DNA of 64,000 nt from Diphasiastrum complanatum (GCA_029204225.1 CM055093.1:17571041-17635040), one strand, 5' to 3'; positions 32,990 to 46,241 are shown, counted from the stretch's first letter. Program-made: numbers and translations. Notes: generated by a model from the letters alone, not told the origin.

Positions 32990-33971
32990 ACGACATATCA
33001 ACAAGATGTACCAGATCTACACCAGACACTATCAGGATCGTTCATGCGGGTAAATCTCCAAAGCAGTTCGATGCCATGGTGCCTGATGGATACGAAGTCG
33101 AGGATCTCTTCGAGGAAGAAGAGCCATAGGCAAATCTCAACACCAAGCCAAACCAGCACCTGGAGTTATTGTCTCTGCTGCTGCTACCACAATACCCTTG
33201 GATTCAGGTGACATGAATCCATTCTCACCTTGGACGATGATCCAAACCATGTTAGATGGGAAGAAAATAATGGAGAAAAGAATAGTTGATTCGGGATCCG
33301 AGAATACTCTGATCGGCCCAAAAAGTCATCCAGTTGAATCGGGAGTTGAAGATCGCCAAACAAGATGAAACCACGTCAAAAAAAGGAGATGAAAAAAGCC
33401 CAACAATCAGTCGAAAATTTGGAAGGCTATGTGGCGACTCTCCAAAATACATTGACGACAGCGCAAGATCAAGTGGACAGAGTTGTCCAAGATGCCAACA
33501 AACAACAGGTGTTGCTACTATAAGGGCAATTGGACATGGTTTTTTGAGTATCGAAATTTGTCAGATCCAACTGTCAGGCAATCTGCGCTATTTGCAAATG
33601 ACTTGACAATGTTGGCATCCGTATCAACACGATGGGATGATTGTCTTCCTACGTTGGCTTTTGATCCAAATATCCCAATGGCGTCCGACAAAGTTTAGGA
33701 TTAGTTGCCAATTGCTAGATTATACTATCGAGCTGCGATGTTGGGTGGAGCGTGGGAGTCCAGATTCATCGCATGGACAGCCTCAAAATGGATTGTAGAT
33801 GCGAATAAGTGTTTTTTGCCACACAAGAAGGATTTCAATACGAATCACCTGGAATTCATGGAGAAAGTTTAGTATCACCTGATTACCTGATTAAGGTCAG
33901 AAGAGAGGCCAACCGAAGTAAATAATCTCGTGAGGTGTCGTGGAACCGCCACCAATTTTGGTGGGGGATAC
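32990..33971 (+). pseudogene. internal coding relic of an LTR element, unrecognised protein
   Basis: Fragmentary plus-strand frames: SPKQFDAMVPDGYEVEDLFE near 33050; a coiled-coil-like stretch with SVENLEGYVATLQNTL and DQVDRVVQDANKQQ at about 33390-33510; and LFANDLTMLASVSTRWDD, then RLYYRAAMLGGAWESRFIAW and FLPHKKDFNTNHLEF at about 33570-33870. The text looks like real decayed protein, but I recognise no gag, pol or env domain. It leads into GGTGGGGGATAC, a purine tract, and then the LTR at 33972, so it is the 3' interior of an LTR element. Confidence 0.55.
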
Positions 33972-34856
33972 TGTTGGAGGGTTTGTGGATCCCAAGGCAA
34001 CCCTAACCCTAGTTAATAAGTGAGAGGGATTTGGCACCCTGCGTGTGTAAGTCCAACCTAAGGATCACATAGTTATTTGATTAGAAAGTTAATAAAAATG
34101 ACTTTAGGCCTTTTTACGGGACTTTTAATGTCGCAGGGCCTAAAAGTCAAGTTAGTGAATAAAATAGGAGTTCCCACCAAAATTCATTTTCAAATTGGGT
34201 CCTCCAATTAATGAATGTGTTCCCTCCACTTTTTAAATGTTTAGGTTAGAATTAGCCAATAGGAATTGGGACACCCAGGTCCTCAATGCACTATATAAAT
34301 GGCAATTTCAAAACAATGTACATGTCCTCTCTTCATTTCAATACAAGCAGGTTGGCCCTCTTATGGAATGGATGTGGCTCTCTAACTCTTTTCCTTCATC
34401 TCTCATGCTTTCTTTGTATTTGCTAGTTGTTGGACTTGATGTTTATTGGGATGGAATGCTCTTATGCTTTTTATGAGAGAGAAGATGAGGGAGAAGGGCG
34501 AGCTTCTATCATTGTGGAATAGGGTTGATGGTTGTAGTGTTAATGGATCTAGTGTTAATGCTTAGTGTTAATGGATCTTAATGTTCATATGCACATGCTG
34601 GATTTTGGAATATGCTATCGCTCTCATGGGAACGAACCTTCACGTGACAACTAGCTTCATCTCCTTGATGCTTGTGTGTTTGGATCTAGGGTTGAGGGTA
34701 GGATAGGGAATAGCCCACTACATCTGTCATTAAAGCTTTGTTCAATTACTGATAGACATAGTCATGCATTAAGAAAGAAGGCTTGTCCCGCTGCACTCGA
34801 TAGTCATTCACAATTTTCGAACTAGCGAATCGGCATTTCATTCTCTCTTTCCAACA
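33972..34856 (+). repeat. 3' LTR of the unrecognised-ORF element
   Basis: Starts TGTTGGAGGG right after the purine tract and ends TCTTTCCAACA, giving inverted ends TGTTGGA / TCCAACA. The segment near 34745-34790 (GACATAGTCATGCA, AGAAGGCTTGTCC) is shared with the direct repeats at 38.7 and 40.5 kb. A second partial copy of its middle is at 36915-37110. Confidence 0.7.
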
Positions 34857-35084
34857 ACGCTCAACTATGACACCTATCTTCCCCATTATACTAACTCGTG
34901 TGTTTTTGTGTCGTGGGATGGTGGCAAGTATCAACTGGATGTCTTGAAAGTGGTTATGCTTTATGATGCTTTTTTTAGTATTGTATTACTTTGCAGCTTT
35001 ATGTAACCTTGTTGGTTTATGAATAAAGGTTTCAAAGGGTCTAGTCTTGCGTAAGCAAGAGGAACCATGTGATGTTTCATTAAT

Positions 35085-35088
<4 letters not shown>

Positions 35089-35177
<89 letters not shown>
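35089..35177. repeat. (TC)n microsatellite
   Basis: An uninterrupted run of about 89 bases. Confidence 0.97.
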
Positions 35178-35180
<3 letters not shown>

Positions 35181-36300
35181 GTGTAGTTAGAATGTGATTT
35201 TCTAAGGGTATACTCGCTAGAAATATTGGATAAGCATTTGTACTCACCCCCTTCACATGATGTCACTCAAGGCTAGGAGAGCCTAATTTGAAGTTGGGGA
35301 GGTCAGATATGGAGATCAAAGGTCATTAGATGATGGAGTTTTGTGCTTGCCAGGCTTGGATAAGGAAAATTTACAATCGCCTAACTCAAGTTAAGATCTT
35401 TTATGAAGTTCTATGACAGATGGAGAGATGAGGTTAGAATTTAGAAAGTGTACATGGAAGAATCAGATTTTCCTAATGGGGTTGTATGTGGCGAAAAGTT
35501 TTCCATTCTTTTTTAGTAGAATCACAATGGGTGACACCCATCAATATGCTCTATTTTATAGATGAATCTGACATCTGGTAAGATTTTTAATTCTTTTTTA
35601 TAAGTTGAGAATAATGCAAATTGCAATAATAGGGTTGGCTTGCTTTTGGCTCTACACCATCTACTAGGAGTATGGTATGTTGTAGGACTAGGGGGAATAC
35701 CCTCAAAATATTTGTATGGCCACATGAAGCAGTTTATATAGCTATAGATGTGATCTCTTAATTCATCTAGCTCCATCACTATTATTTATTAGCCTACATA
35801 ACCTATTACGTTTGTTGCGGGGCTACAATTACATCATGTATAGTGTAATCTCGGAAGTAAGTTGGGACATCATGGAGAGGTCTCGGTTTGGTGTGAACTC
35901 CCAGCTTCCTTTGAAGCTTTCTTTTGACTGTAGATGGGATGAGTTGCAAAGAAGTTGTTTCTTGGATTTATGTGATCTGATCATGAATAGCTTATTCAGT
36001 TTATCCTATTTCATTATCAAGTGTGACAATTGAGCACCATGGAAGGAGTTTCTCCTAACACAGTTCTATAAGAGGTCCAACAAATATCTAAGTGATTTCA
36101 ATTGTGCGGATGGACTCAAATCCCATTCTCGATATAGGTGCACGGATATGAAATCACTCTGATCTCTCATCAATTATGGTTGTTTGTTGCTCATGATAGA
36201 TAACTCATGATAGATAACTTTTACTAATTTTCACACTCCTCCTTAAAAGATATCTATCTAATTCAATATAGATCTTGGAATCAAGCCAATATTGGATCTG
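35178..36300. other. spacer, no gene seen
   Basis: No frame with recognisable content. ATCTATAGTGTAATC-like promoterish text near 35830 has no gene downstream. Confidence 0.5.
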
Positions 36301-36308
36301 AACTTGAT

Positions 36309-36965
36309 GTGATCAGTTATTTGTTCAAGATAGTTGAAACCTATCGAACTTCATTGGCAGAGTTTCAAGTCCGCTTCGATAAGATCAAACGTACGACATC
36401 GATAGAGTTGGCCAAGACAAAGACCATTATCAAAGATTATGAAAAGACAACCGCTCAGATTTTAGAGTCAAATCCCCAAATTCCAATTCCACTTATGCCG
36501 CAATTCTCACCAACACCGCAAGATGCAGGAATGGGTACATGCCAAGGGGGAGATGCCGATGTTGAAGAAGTAGTACCAGATGCATAGGCCAAGGAAGCAG
36601 ATCCATCTACCTCCAAGACTAGGCCTTTATTCCAAAAGCCTATCACCGTCGAGGACCAGATTCAAACTTTTCTACAGCAACTTCCACATCAGTCCTCGAG
36701 GGGTGGATGGGTAATTAAGTTCAAGACATCTGAGATCGAGGCCGAAAAAGAATTGGACAAACTACCAGCATTGGGAGAGCAGCCAGTTTGGCAAAAGGCC
36801 GTTTTTGAAAAAACTCTAGATTCCATCGTGAGTTATGTCGCAAGCCCTCGCCAATTGCGGGTAGATCCCTATTATGTGCCAATATCAAGACAAAACAAAT
36901 GGAAAGACTTGGGGATTCCAATGGATCAAATCAGCTTAGTGTTAATGGATCTTAGTGTTAGATGA
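36309..36965 (+). pseudogene. unrecognised retroelement-associated ORF with one internal stop
   Basis: One frame stays open across 219 codons except for a single TAG at 36585-36587. It encodes a helical, charged N-part (VETYRTSLAEFQVRFDKIKR), a Pro-rich acidic linker, then a folded-looking C-part with KPITVEDQIQTFLQQLPHQS, WQKAVFEKTLDSIVSYVASP and RVDPYYVPISRQNKWKDLGI. I recognise no domain. It runs directly into an LTR fragment of the family at 33972-34856, so it is probably a gag-like or accessory ORF of that element or a chimeric copy. The last ten codons are already LTR sequence. Confidence 0.5.
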
Positions 36966-37110
36966 TGATTGTATGCACATGCTAGATCTTGATTAATGTT
37001 ATTGCTCGCACGGGAACGAACCTCCACGTGACAACTAACCTCGTCTCCTTGATGCTTGTGAGCTTGGATCTTGGGTTAAGGCTATGATAGGAAATATCCC
37101 ACTACAATTT
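36915..37110 (+). repeat. partial LTR, same family as 33972-34856
   Basis: Matches about 34545-34735: AGTGTTAATGGATCTTA, GGGAACGAACCT, CACGTGACAACTA and CTCCTTGATGCTTGTG. Truncated on both sides. Confidence 0.75.
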
Positions 37111-37112
37111 GT

Positions 37113-37165
37113 GAAGAATTTAGGATCATTTAAGATCCGATTCCATAACCTGATCTTTGGTTAAA
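37113..37165 (-). repeat. short inverted match to an LTR end at 40850-40903
   Basis: On the minus strand this reads CAAAGATCAGGTTATGGAAT and GGATCTTAAATGATC, as at about 40848-40895, where the text ends TTTTCACA before a primer site. It is the end of an LTR of another family, in opposite orientation. Confidence 0.6.
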
Positions 37166-37310
37166 AATCTTTCAACTCTATGTGAATAGAACATAAAGAA
37201 CCAAATAGAATGTAAATGAGATGATTCTTACATGATATCAACTTTGAACTCTCTAAAAAATTATAGCAACCAAACGATAAATGTGAGTGATAACCATTTT
37301 CTTGCATGTA

Positions 37311-37850
37311 TCATCCCTCTTTGTCCTTTCTTGCCATGTATCCACCATGAACCTCCATGAATGAGCCTCCATCTCCATCTTGCCATAAGATGCCATCATC
37401 ACTCGATGAATTGATCATGAATGAGTGACATAATGAGCCTCCAATAGCTTCATTTCCATCAGCAAAACCAGCAAAGAATGCTAGTACAACTCCAACATCA
37501 AAATGATGCTCACCAATGTAGCTAGTTTGACCATATCTTGACAATTTGCACACATGCACATGAAATTGCTCAATCATGCGATAGAACAAGTAAAGTAAAC
37601 TTGAAAAACACTTCCTTGCTGCTCCTTTGACCTTATTTGAGTCTTCAATAACTTGCAAAAACAGATCTATAATATCTTTGCCAATTGACTCTCCTTTGAT
37701 GCTCTTGACTAGCTCCAAATTGTCAATTTCTCTTTTCTGTTGTTGAAGCCCTTTGAGATCAACCTCTTGATCTTCCACTTGACCATCAAAGCCATTGACC
37801 AACCTTTTTTTTAGATCCATTAGTTTATGGAAAATCATGAAAACATCCAT
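37311..37850 (-). CDS. hypothetical ORF, 179 codons, possibly retroelement-derived
   Basis: One uninterrupted minus-strand frame. A charged coiled-coil-like start (FHKLMDLKKRLVNGFDGQ, KGLQQQKREIDNLELVKSI) is followed by a Gly-rich, Ser/Asp-rich end. I recognise no family. Its position between LTR fragments in a retroelement-dense zone suggests an internal element ORF rather than a host gene. Chance openness cannot be excluded. Confidence 0.25.
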   Translation of the reverse strand: MDVFMIFHKLMDLKKRLVNGFDGQVEDQEVDLKGLQQQKREIDNLELVKSIKGESIGKDIIDLFLQVIEDSNKVKGAARKCFSSLLYLFYRMIEQFHVHVCKLSRYGQTSYIGEHHFDVGVVLAFFAGFADGNEAIGGSLCHSFMINSSSDDGILWQDGDGGSFMEVHGGYMARKDKEG

Positions 37851-37989
37851 CTACTTGCATAGAATCATCTACACAAGAAGATTCACCAAAAAATGTGAGA
37901 AAAGCAAAATGAGTCACTTCCACTTGTTAACCCTTCTCATCATATGTGAGCCTTGAAGGTGTTTGCCTTTGCCTTGATGTCTTTGGTCA

Positions 37990-38790
37990 CTTTAGCCACT
38001 TCGAAGACTTTTGGTCTTTCGCATTTTTCAGTTGTCGCATTTTTCGGCTGTCACAAAAACAGTTCATTTATGCAGAACGACAATTCACATTCAGTTTTGA
38101 ATTTAAGCCACCGTCTTGCATTAATTATCAGCAAGTGAATTTCTAGGAAGTCCTAACTGGACGAGTGCCAGCACATCACAGCCAACTGGATGTCGCAATT
38201 GACGACCTAAAATAGTTGTTCATACTTCTACGTTAATAGATCATTAACAAGCAATTGATAATGAAGCATGGTTAGCATCTCTCTCAAGCTTTCAAGTTTG
38301 AACACTCTTGAGCATTCTAGCTCAGTTCTTTAGAGTTGATTTACGATTAACTATTGCGCTTGCTACTTATTAGCGGAAGTGCTTAATCCAGATAGATTTA
38401 CAATTACTCAGAGATAGCTTAGAGCACGCGGCTTTGATCCGCAATTCCTTTATGCTCATTTCCTTCTGATTTGTTTCTTTCACTTAATCAATCTATCTTT
38501 TATTGCGTTCAGTTTCATATCAATATGCATGCGTCTATGTATTTATTTTGTAACTGATAATCTCTTATTATTTGTTTGATAATTCAATGCTTTATGTTTG
38601 GCTACGTAATCACTTAGTTGCTAGCGATTTCAAAGTTAGTTGCTAAAGATTGAATGTAATTTATATCACTACTTTTTGTTCAATATTGATAGGCGTAGTC
38701 ATGCACATGAAAGAAGGTTTCTTCAGCCATGCTCGATAAATCGTTTACCTACTTCGACTTGTCGAATTTCAAATTATTCTAATCTACCTC
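37990..38790 (+). repeat. LTR-like direct repeat, copy 1
   Basis: Closely matches 39895-40611. Shared landmarks: TTTTCGGCTGTC, GACGAGTGCCAGCACATCAC, AACACTCTTGAGCATTCTAG, TTAGCGGAAGTGCTTAAT and AGGCGTAGTCATGCAC. The copies bracket about 1.1 kb made mostly of microsatellites. Confidence 0.8.
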
Positions 38791-38815
38791 AAATACTCTC
38801 ATTTTATGCTTGCTC

Positions 38816-39739
<924 letters not shown>

Positions 39740-39894
39740 TTTAATTTTCAAAAAAGAACAAAACATAAACTCCAAAATCTTTCAATATCTTCAAGCATAC
39801 ATCTACACTCCACCTCTTCTCTCTTTCTCTCTCACAAATTACAAATCTAATAATATGTTATTACCAAACACTATCACCAACCTCAACTTTGAAG

Positions 39895-40611
39895 CACTGA
39901 TCACATTTTTCGGTTGTCACATTTTTAGCACTTTTCGGTTGTCGCAAAAAAAAGTTCATTTACGCAGAGCGGCAATTAACATTCAGTTTTGAATTTATAA
40001 GCCAACGTCTTGTAGTAATTATCGGCAAGTAAATTTTTGGGAAGTCCTAACTAGACGAGTGCCAGCACATCACAACCAACTGGATGTCGAAATTGACGAC
40101 CTAATCTCTTAGTATAAATAGCTATTCATACTTCTATGTTAATAGATGATTAGCAAGCAATTGATAATGAACCACAGTTAGTATCTCTCTCAAGCTTTCA
40201 AGCTTGAACACTCTTGAGCATTCTAGCTCAGTTCTTGAGTTTGCTATTGCGCTTACTGCTTATTAGCGGAAGTGCTTAATTCATCCAAAGTTACATTATC
40301 AATCTATCTTTTATTGCATTCAGTATCATATCAATATGCAGGGCATCTCCATAATTCTTTTGTAACTGATAATCTCTTATTATTTGTCTGATAATTCAAT
40401 GCTTTATGTTTGGCTATGTAATACTTAGTTGCTAGCGATTTTAAAGTTAGTTGCTAAAGATTAAACGTGATTTCTATCTCTACTTTTTGTTCAATATTGA
40501 TAGGCATAGTCATGCACAAGAAAGACGGTTTCTTCTGCCATGCTCGATAAATCGTTTACCTACTTCAACTTGTTGAATTATTTTCTTTCATCTTATCACC
40601 TCTTTCCAACA
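39895..40611 (+). repeat. LTR-like direct repeat, copy 2
   Basis: Same sequence family as 37990-38790. The right end reads CACCTCTTTCCAACA, the same terminal sequence as the LTR ending at 34856, so the two repeats probably belong to that wider LTR family. Confidence 0.8.
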
Positions 40612-40755
40612 CTCTTCACCATTGTCACTCCTCAAGCCCTTGATCTTTGTGGAAATCCAACAAAATCTACTAAAATCATCAATGAAAGTTACATACATCT
40701 TACAATAGGGTACTGTTTTTGTATGGATAGCTACTTCACCATATCTTATGTTTGA
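40612..40755 (-). pseudogene. Copia integrase fragment
   Basis: The minus strand reads YVTFIDDFSRFCW-like text and then LRSDNGE-like text. These are the first and second Asp-bearing blocks of a Copia integrase core, brought close together by deletion. Confidence 0.6.
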
Positions 40756-40849
40756 TGTTTGATCAAGTTTTTATTGAGTTTGCATCTCTTTCATTAAATA
40801 GATGCTCATTTTTCTACATTGGCATGATTGGTAGAGTTGATCTATTTAT

Positions 40850-40916
40850 AATCAAAGATCAGGTTGTGGAATTGGATCTTAAATGATCTGAAATTTTTCA
40901 CATGGTATCAAAGCTT
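40850..40916 (+). repeat. LTR end plus primer binding site
   Basis: ATTTTTCACA followed by TGGTATCAAAGCTTG (from about 40904), a Met-tRNA primer site. This is the right end of a 5' LTR whose left end was not resolved. Confidence 0.6.
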
Positions 40917-41067
40917 GTGTTACAAGTTTTGAAATGATCAAGCACATTTATCAGGGATTTGGAGGAGATATCAATGATAGAGCATGCTAGATTGACTTCT
41001 ACCCAAAAATCGAATTTCTTGCATATGTAGATTGGATCTTTTGTAGATCAAAACTCATTTTAGGTCA

Positions 41068-41370
41068 ATGAACTTGGGAAATTCCGATTTCACACCATAC
41101 TTACTGAAAATAGCCAATTTTGGATGCATTAGGAAGGTCTCACTTGAGGCCAAGTCATTGGAGGTAATGGCTAAGAAACAAGTTGTGATTGGTCTTCCAA
41201 AATCCTTAAGTGGCATCAATCAAGTTTGTAAGTCTTGTGCTTTGTCAAAGTCACATAGACTACCTTATACTAGATCTACAAAGTCTTTTCAAGTTGTACA
41301 CTCGGATATTCATGGAATTACTACAATTAGCAATAGTGGAGAGAATGTGTCTCTTCCTACAAGTGTATAA
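41068..41370 (+). pseudogene. Copia GAG-pre-integrase and integrase start fragment
   Basis: The frame carries KKQVVIGLPKSLSGINQVCK, then SCALSKSHRLPYTRSTKSFQ and VVHSDIHGI. These are the zinc-binding CxxC end of pre-integrase and the first Asp strand of integrase. The His pair of the zinc site is degraded upstream. It breaks off after the first integrase strand. Confidence 0.82.
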
Positions 41371-41673
41371 CTATATATAACAGATCCATGATTCATTAAT
41401 GGGTTTGGTTTCCCTCCATAACAAAAACCCTAGAATTAATGTGGACTAGATTCAAACGTTTTCACATTTAAATTGAATCTTCTAAAACTTGTGTACTACA
41501 CTTTCAAAAAGTATTTACTCAAATGCTTTTAGACTAATATAACTTTGAAAAGTCAAAGTCTAATATGAAAATCGGCCTCAATTGCCAAATATACAAATAT
41601 GACCAAAATAGCAAAACTAGTTGAAATTTCTCACATGATCCATAGAATCTCTTTAGTAGTTCTTGTAAGGGCC

Positions 41674-42900
41674 TGTTGGATTTATCTCTTTTACTCTCCT
41701 AAATCCTATGATAATCTGCCTCCATTCATGCTGCTGTATTTTACTTGTGTTGTCACACAGTCTGCATATTTACATGTAAAGTAAGACAGGCGAAAAACGT
41801 GACTGTCTGCATAATTACAAGTAAATTTCCAAAGGCGAAAAAGGCGACATTGTGTTTTTACATGTGATTTGTGACAGGCGGGCGACACTGTCCTAAAAAT
41901 GCCAAAGGTGCCCTTATAGGAAAGTGAAGGTACCCTGTAAATCAATTTTTAAGGCATTTGTCAGAGTGTCGCATTTCTCGCATTTTCATCAACGTTAATT
42001 TTAGCGAACGCTGATGTCGCGGCCTTCTCACGCTCATCCCATGCACTGTGCAATCAGATTTAACAATGACAACAGTCACCCACGATCTCCCATAGACGGC
42101 ACAACCACTTTTGTACTTTCTTCATCTACACACCTGTAAAAAATATGTATATATTGAATACCATCTGCGTATTCAAACGATGGCATTAGAACAAAACATC
42201 ACTGATAATCGGAGATAGACATCATAGATGTTTTTGTGCATTGATTCTTTTTCTTCCAGATGTATTGTCAATAAATAGGTTCATCACCTTTACAGATTGC
42301 GTGATTAGCTTTGTGAAGCACATGGTTACGTCCGCTATTGTTTTGTGCTCACCTGCATTATTGACCTGTATATTTTGTTATACTTAATTTGATTACAACT
42401 CTGTTTGTTATGCGTTCAACTTGTGTCAATATTGCAATGCTTTCCTACATTCTGTCTAGCTTTCTAATTACTTAATCTAGTTGTCTGCTCTTCGCGAATT
42501 ATTATCAGTCTAGCTGTTTGCGACTAATATTTAGTCTTGTTCTTCGCGAATAATGCGTGATTGATTATTTGTCTAGCTGTTCGCGACAAATTATCTGTCT
42601 GATATTTTGATGTTTAATGTTTGGCTACGTAATCAGCTCGAACATGATTTCTATCACTAACGTTCTGTTCGAGACTGATAGGCATAGTCATGCTTGAGAA
42701 AATATGAGATAGTTTATTATGCTGCGCACGAATATTTTCCATTTGACTTCGTTTTTTTTTCGATTCGAGTTCGATTCTTTTTGTGTTCATTTCTTTTCGA
42801 GTTATCTCTCTTTTTCCCCTCTTTTTTTTTTTTTTTTTTTTTCTTGTAGCCTGATAAGCTTCCACAGTAACAAGACTCTACTAGCCGAGAGAGTAATTGT
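41674..42900 (+). repeat. LTR A of a Copia array
   Basis: Starts TGTTGG. It shares with LTR B (44722-46241) repeated ACAGGCGAAAAA and TTTACATG motifs near the left end, and farther right TTACGTCCGCTA, TATTTTGTTATACTTAAT and GTGTCAATATTGCAATGC. The right end diverges (TTGGCTACGTAATCA and GATAGGCATAGTCATGC, as in the 38.6-kb repeat), so the exact boundary before gag is uncertain. Confidence 0.6.
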
Positions 42901-42982
42901 CTTCTTGCTATGTAATTTAGCACCAAATTTTCATACTTAAGTCACTGATAACTACTCCTATCACCCAGACTGATCTTCCACA

Positions 42983-43760
42983 TGGATTTCCAAGGGAAAG
43001 CCAGTCTTATCATGGACAAGCTTGATGGAGCCAATTACCATTTGTGAAAATTGAAGATGAGAACTGTGGTAATGGCTAAGAAATTGTATGACGTTGTTAC
43101 AGGTGCAGAGGGAAAACCCGAAGCTGACGACGCAACAATCTCCAGATGGAAGCTGAAGGATGGCAAAGCATTTACGCTGATCATCCTCAACATTTCAGAT
43201 ACTCAGATTGGCCATGTGTCCGAAGCCCAAACACCCAAAGAAGTATGGGACATCTTGAGCATGTTATATGAAGTGCAAGATATAGCTTCCAAGCTACATC
43301 TCAAGAAGAAATTTTACTCCCTCAAGATGGCAAATGGTGATTCCCTGCAGAATCACATCAACCAATTCAAGAACTTGCCCTACGCGCAGATCTCGAAAGA
43401 CACGAGGAAGAAATTTGACTTCACTCAAGACCATCCTAATTGGATATACTTCATCTGATAACACATACAAGCTGTATGACCCTGATACCCAACAAATCTT
43501 GTACAACCGGGATACAATATTTATCGAGAATCAATTCGTCGACATCAAAGGCAAAGATATTGTTCCATGAGAATTCATCACCTGCCATTAACACGACTAT
43601 CCAAGCTTCAGGCTCAAGTGTGTCCATCGTCGACCCACTATTTGACAACGAATCAGAATCAAGACGTTGCTGCTACCCAACAACAAGTCCTAGGAGTGGT
43701 TCATCAGTCGATTCCTCCCAAAAGATCAAGCCGAGTGCGCACACAGCCCACAAGGTATAC
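42983..43760 (+). pseudogene. Copia gag fused by deletion to integrase C-terminal region
   Basis: 42983-43400 encodes a gag start (MDFQGKASLIMDKLDGANYH), interrupted by an early stop at 43048, then VWDILSMLYEV and KKKFYSLKMANGDSLQNHIN. From about 43395 the text jumps to the region after integrase: LIGYTSSDNTYKLYDPDTQQ, later RSSRVRTQPTR, the linker before reverse transcriptase. Zinc knuckle, protease and the integrase core are gone. The coding text then runs straight into an LTR fragment at about 43763. Confidence 0.8.
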
Positions 43761-43762
43761 TA

Positions 43763-43984
43763 CTATATTTTTGTTATACTTAATCTGATTACAACTCTGT
43801 CCGTTTCTGCGGTCTCAAATTCGTGTCAATATTGCAATGCTTTTCTATGTTGTCTGGTTGTCTGATTGACTTGTCTGACCGTCTACTCATCGCTTCCGCA
43901 AAATTTATAATGTTCTTGTGTTTGCCTGCTAAGTCACCAGTAGTGCACGCACCGAGAAGAAGAGAAATTTTTATTCTTCCAACA
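43763..43984 (+). repeat. LTR C, 5'-truncated
   Basis: About 222 bases closely matching the right end of LTR B (46020-46241), ending TTCTTCCAACA. A primer site TGGTATCAAAGC (43985-43996) follows directly, so it acts as the 5' LTR of the next unit. Confidence 0.87.
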
Positions 43985-44721
43985 TGGTATCAAAGCAGGT
44001 TATGAACATGACATGCTATCTTGAATCTACTGTGTGGAATAGATTTGTCATTTGTTACATTTCAGATCTTTCAGGATCTAATAATCGACTTGAAATGAGT
44101 TCACAGTATGTGTGAAAAGATATTATGTTTTAAGACATTGTCTTAAGCTGTCAATATCAATTTTTTCTGCTATCCAATATTGTTTGCAAACAACGACAAC
44201 TTATCAAGGTGATTTTGTCAACGCCATTTGAGCAAAGAGGTTTCATCCCCATAAGGATCAGAATCAAAGAAGTTTTATTTCTCAATTACATCTTTAATAT
44301 GATAGGGCCAGTTCTTGAAGACCTTTCGATCATGGAGGTTACATTCCTCAACAACGGGTTTCATTACCATAAAGATAAAAAAGGAAGAGGTTTCATTCCT
44401 CACTTTTATTAAGATGCTGAATTTTCCTATTGTCACACAAAGATTATCAAACCATGATAACTTATTTTGCTTTCAAAAGAGGTTACAAAACCCGTGGCGC
44501 AGCAAGGATTCTTTGTTGAGATTGTTTAATGCTTAAGCTCTACACTCCCGAGTCAATCTTGTGGGGGAGTGGTGGAAGCAAACTATATTTTTCAGCATGT
44601 AGTTTGTCAGCACAATTTTTTCTATCTTTTCTGCAGTACAGATCCACATTAAGGGGGAGTTTGGAATCTCTATGAAATTCAATTGGTAATGAGGATATGT
44701 TAATTACCTTCATGCAGAACT
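43985..44721 (+). other. non-coding interior between LTR C and LTR B
   Basis: Begins with the primer site and contains GGGGGAG purine tracts at about 44564-44570 and 44654-44660. No gag or pol motif was seen, so this unit is non-autonomous or deleted. Confidence 0.6.
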
Positions 44722-46241
44722 GTTGGCAAAATAAGTTTGCATTTTTACTCAAGAATTTTTACAGGCGAAATACTTGACACTATCGCTGAAATTCTCGACA
44801 TTGTCGCCTTTTTGCCCTCAGGCCATCCTGAGCGACTAAGTGTTTTGCGACACTTCCAGAAAGGTGACAATTGCAAAATTTGCAGAATTACAAGCAAATT
44901 ATAACAGGCGAAAAATGCAACACTGCATTTTTACATGCATTTTATGACATGTGACAATTGCCTAAAATACGACCTGCATTTTTACATGCAATTTATGACA
45001 GGCGACACTTGCCTTTAAAATTGCGAAGGTGCCCTACAAATCGATGGTTTTCTTAGCTAAAGGCAAAGGCCAAAAAGCCAAGGAGTGTCGCATCATCCAT
45101 CTGCGGATTTACAAGGGATTCCAAGTATCAGATCATTATGTCTTCACGCTCCAACAATAAACCAATCTGTTGATCAGTTTAGCAGTTGTTAACTATCTTG
45201 TAATTATAAAGTTAGGATAGCAAAAGATCTTCCAACTGCTATATATGTAAATGAGCGATTGAAGAAAAAGCATAGGTGGACCTGCTTAGCGTTCACGTTA
45301 TTCCTGCGACAGGCAACAACAACTGACATTTCTATGTTAGTGATTCATGTAGTACTACTACTGTGATGTTTATGCCTTCCATCACTTATTGTTTTGTAAT
45401 ATTCTACATTGTGGCCCACTGCTACGGATTCACATTGTTTTTCTGTAGTAGTTAACAGCAGATGGCATTTGTATGTTAGTGATTTATATTTACAGTAGCT
45501 GACGTTTCTATGTCAGTGATTCACACAATGATATTGCAGTTGTGTACAAATGTATTATCCATCCAATTATTTGATGTACATATTTTATTGTGCCATTCAT
45601 TTCTGTTATTGCAAGAATGCTATTCTTTATGTCTTGTTTATGCTTAGTGCATGGTGATCTATGACACCTCAGTCACTGGCTTAATCTCGTGCATTTGTGA
45701 CTGTTAAGTAGCTCTCTTTCTGAGTGATTGCGTCAATTGATCACAAATAGTTCTACACACAATTAGAATGATTAATGCATTAGCAACGACATTCTTAAAC
45801 ACACATTGTACATGACCCATTCATGCTCCCTCACACTAATGACTCACACGGTTCATTCATTTACAACAAGTGAGATAGACATTGTAGATGCCTCGCACAT
45901 CAATTCTTTTCCTTTCAGACAGATTGTCAATAATAGGTTCATAACCTTTACAAATTGTGATTAGCCTTGTAAAGCACGCGGTTATGTCCGCTACTGTTGC
46001 TCACCTGTATTATTGACTTGTATATTTTTGTTATACTTAATCAGATTACAGCTCTGTCTATTTCTACGTTCTCAGATTTGTGTCAATATTGCAATGCTTT
46101 TCTACGTTGTCTGGTTGTCTTATTGACTTGTCTGACTGCCTGCTCATCGCTTCTGCAAAATTTATTCTGTTCTTGTGTTCGCCTACTAAGTCACCAGTAG
46201 TGCACGCACCGAGAAGAAGAGAAATTCATATTCTTCCAACA
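44722..46241 (+). repeat. LTR B of the Copia array
   Basis: About 1520 bases from TGTTGGCAAAAT to TTCTTCCAACA, with inverted ends TGTTGG / CCAACA. Rich in ACAGGCGA-type short repeats near its left end. The sequence changes abruptly to a minus-strand Copia relic right after 46241. Confidence 0.75.
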
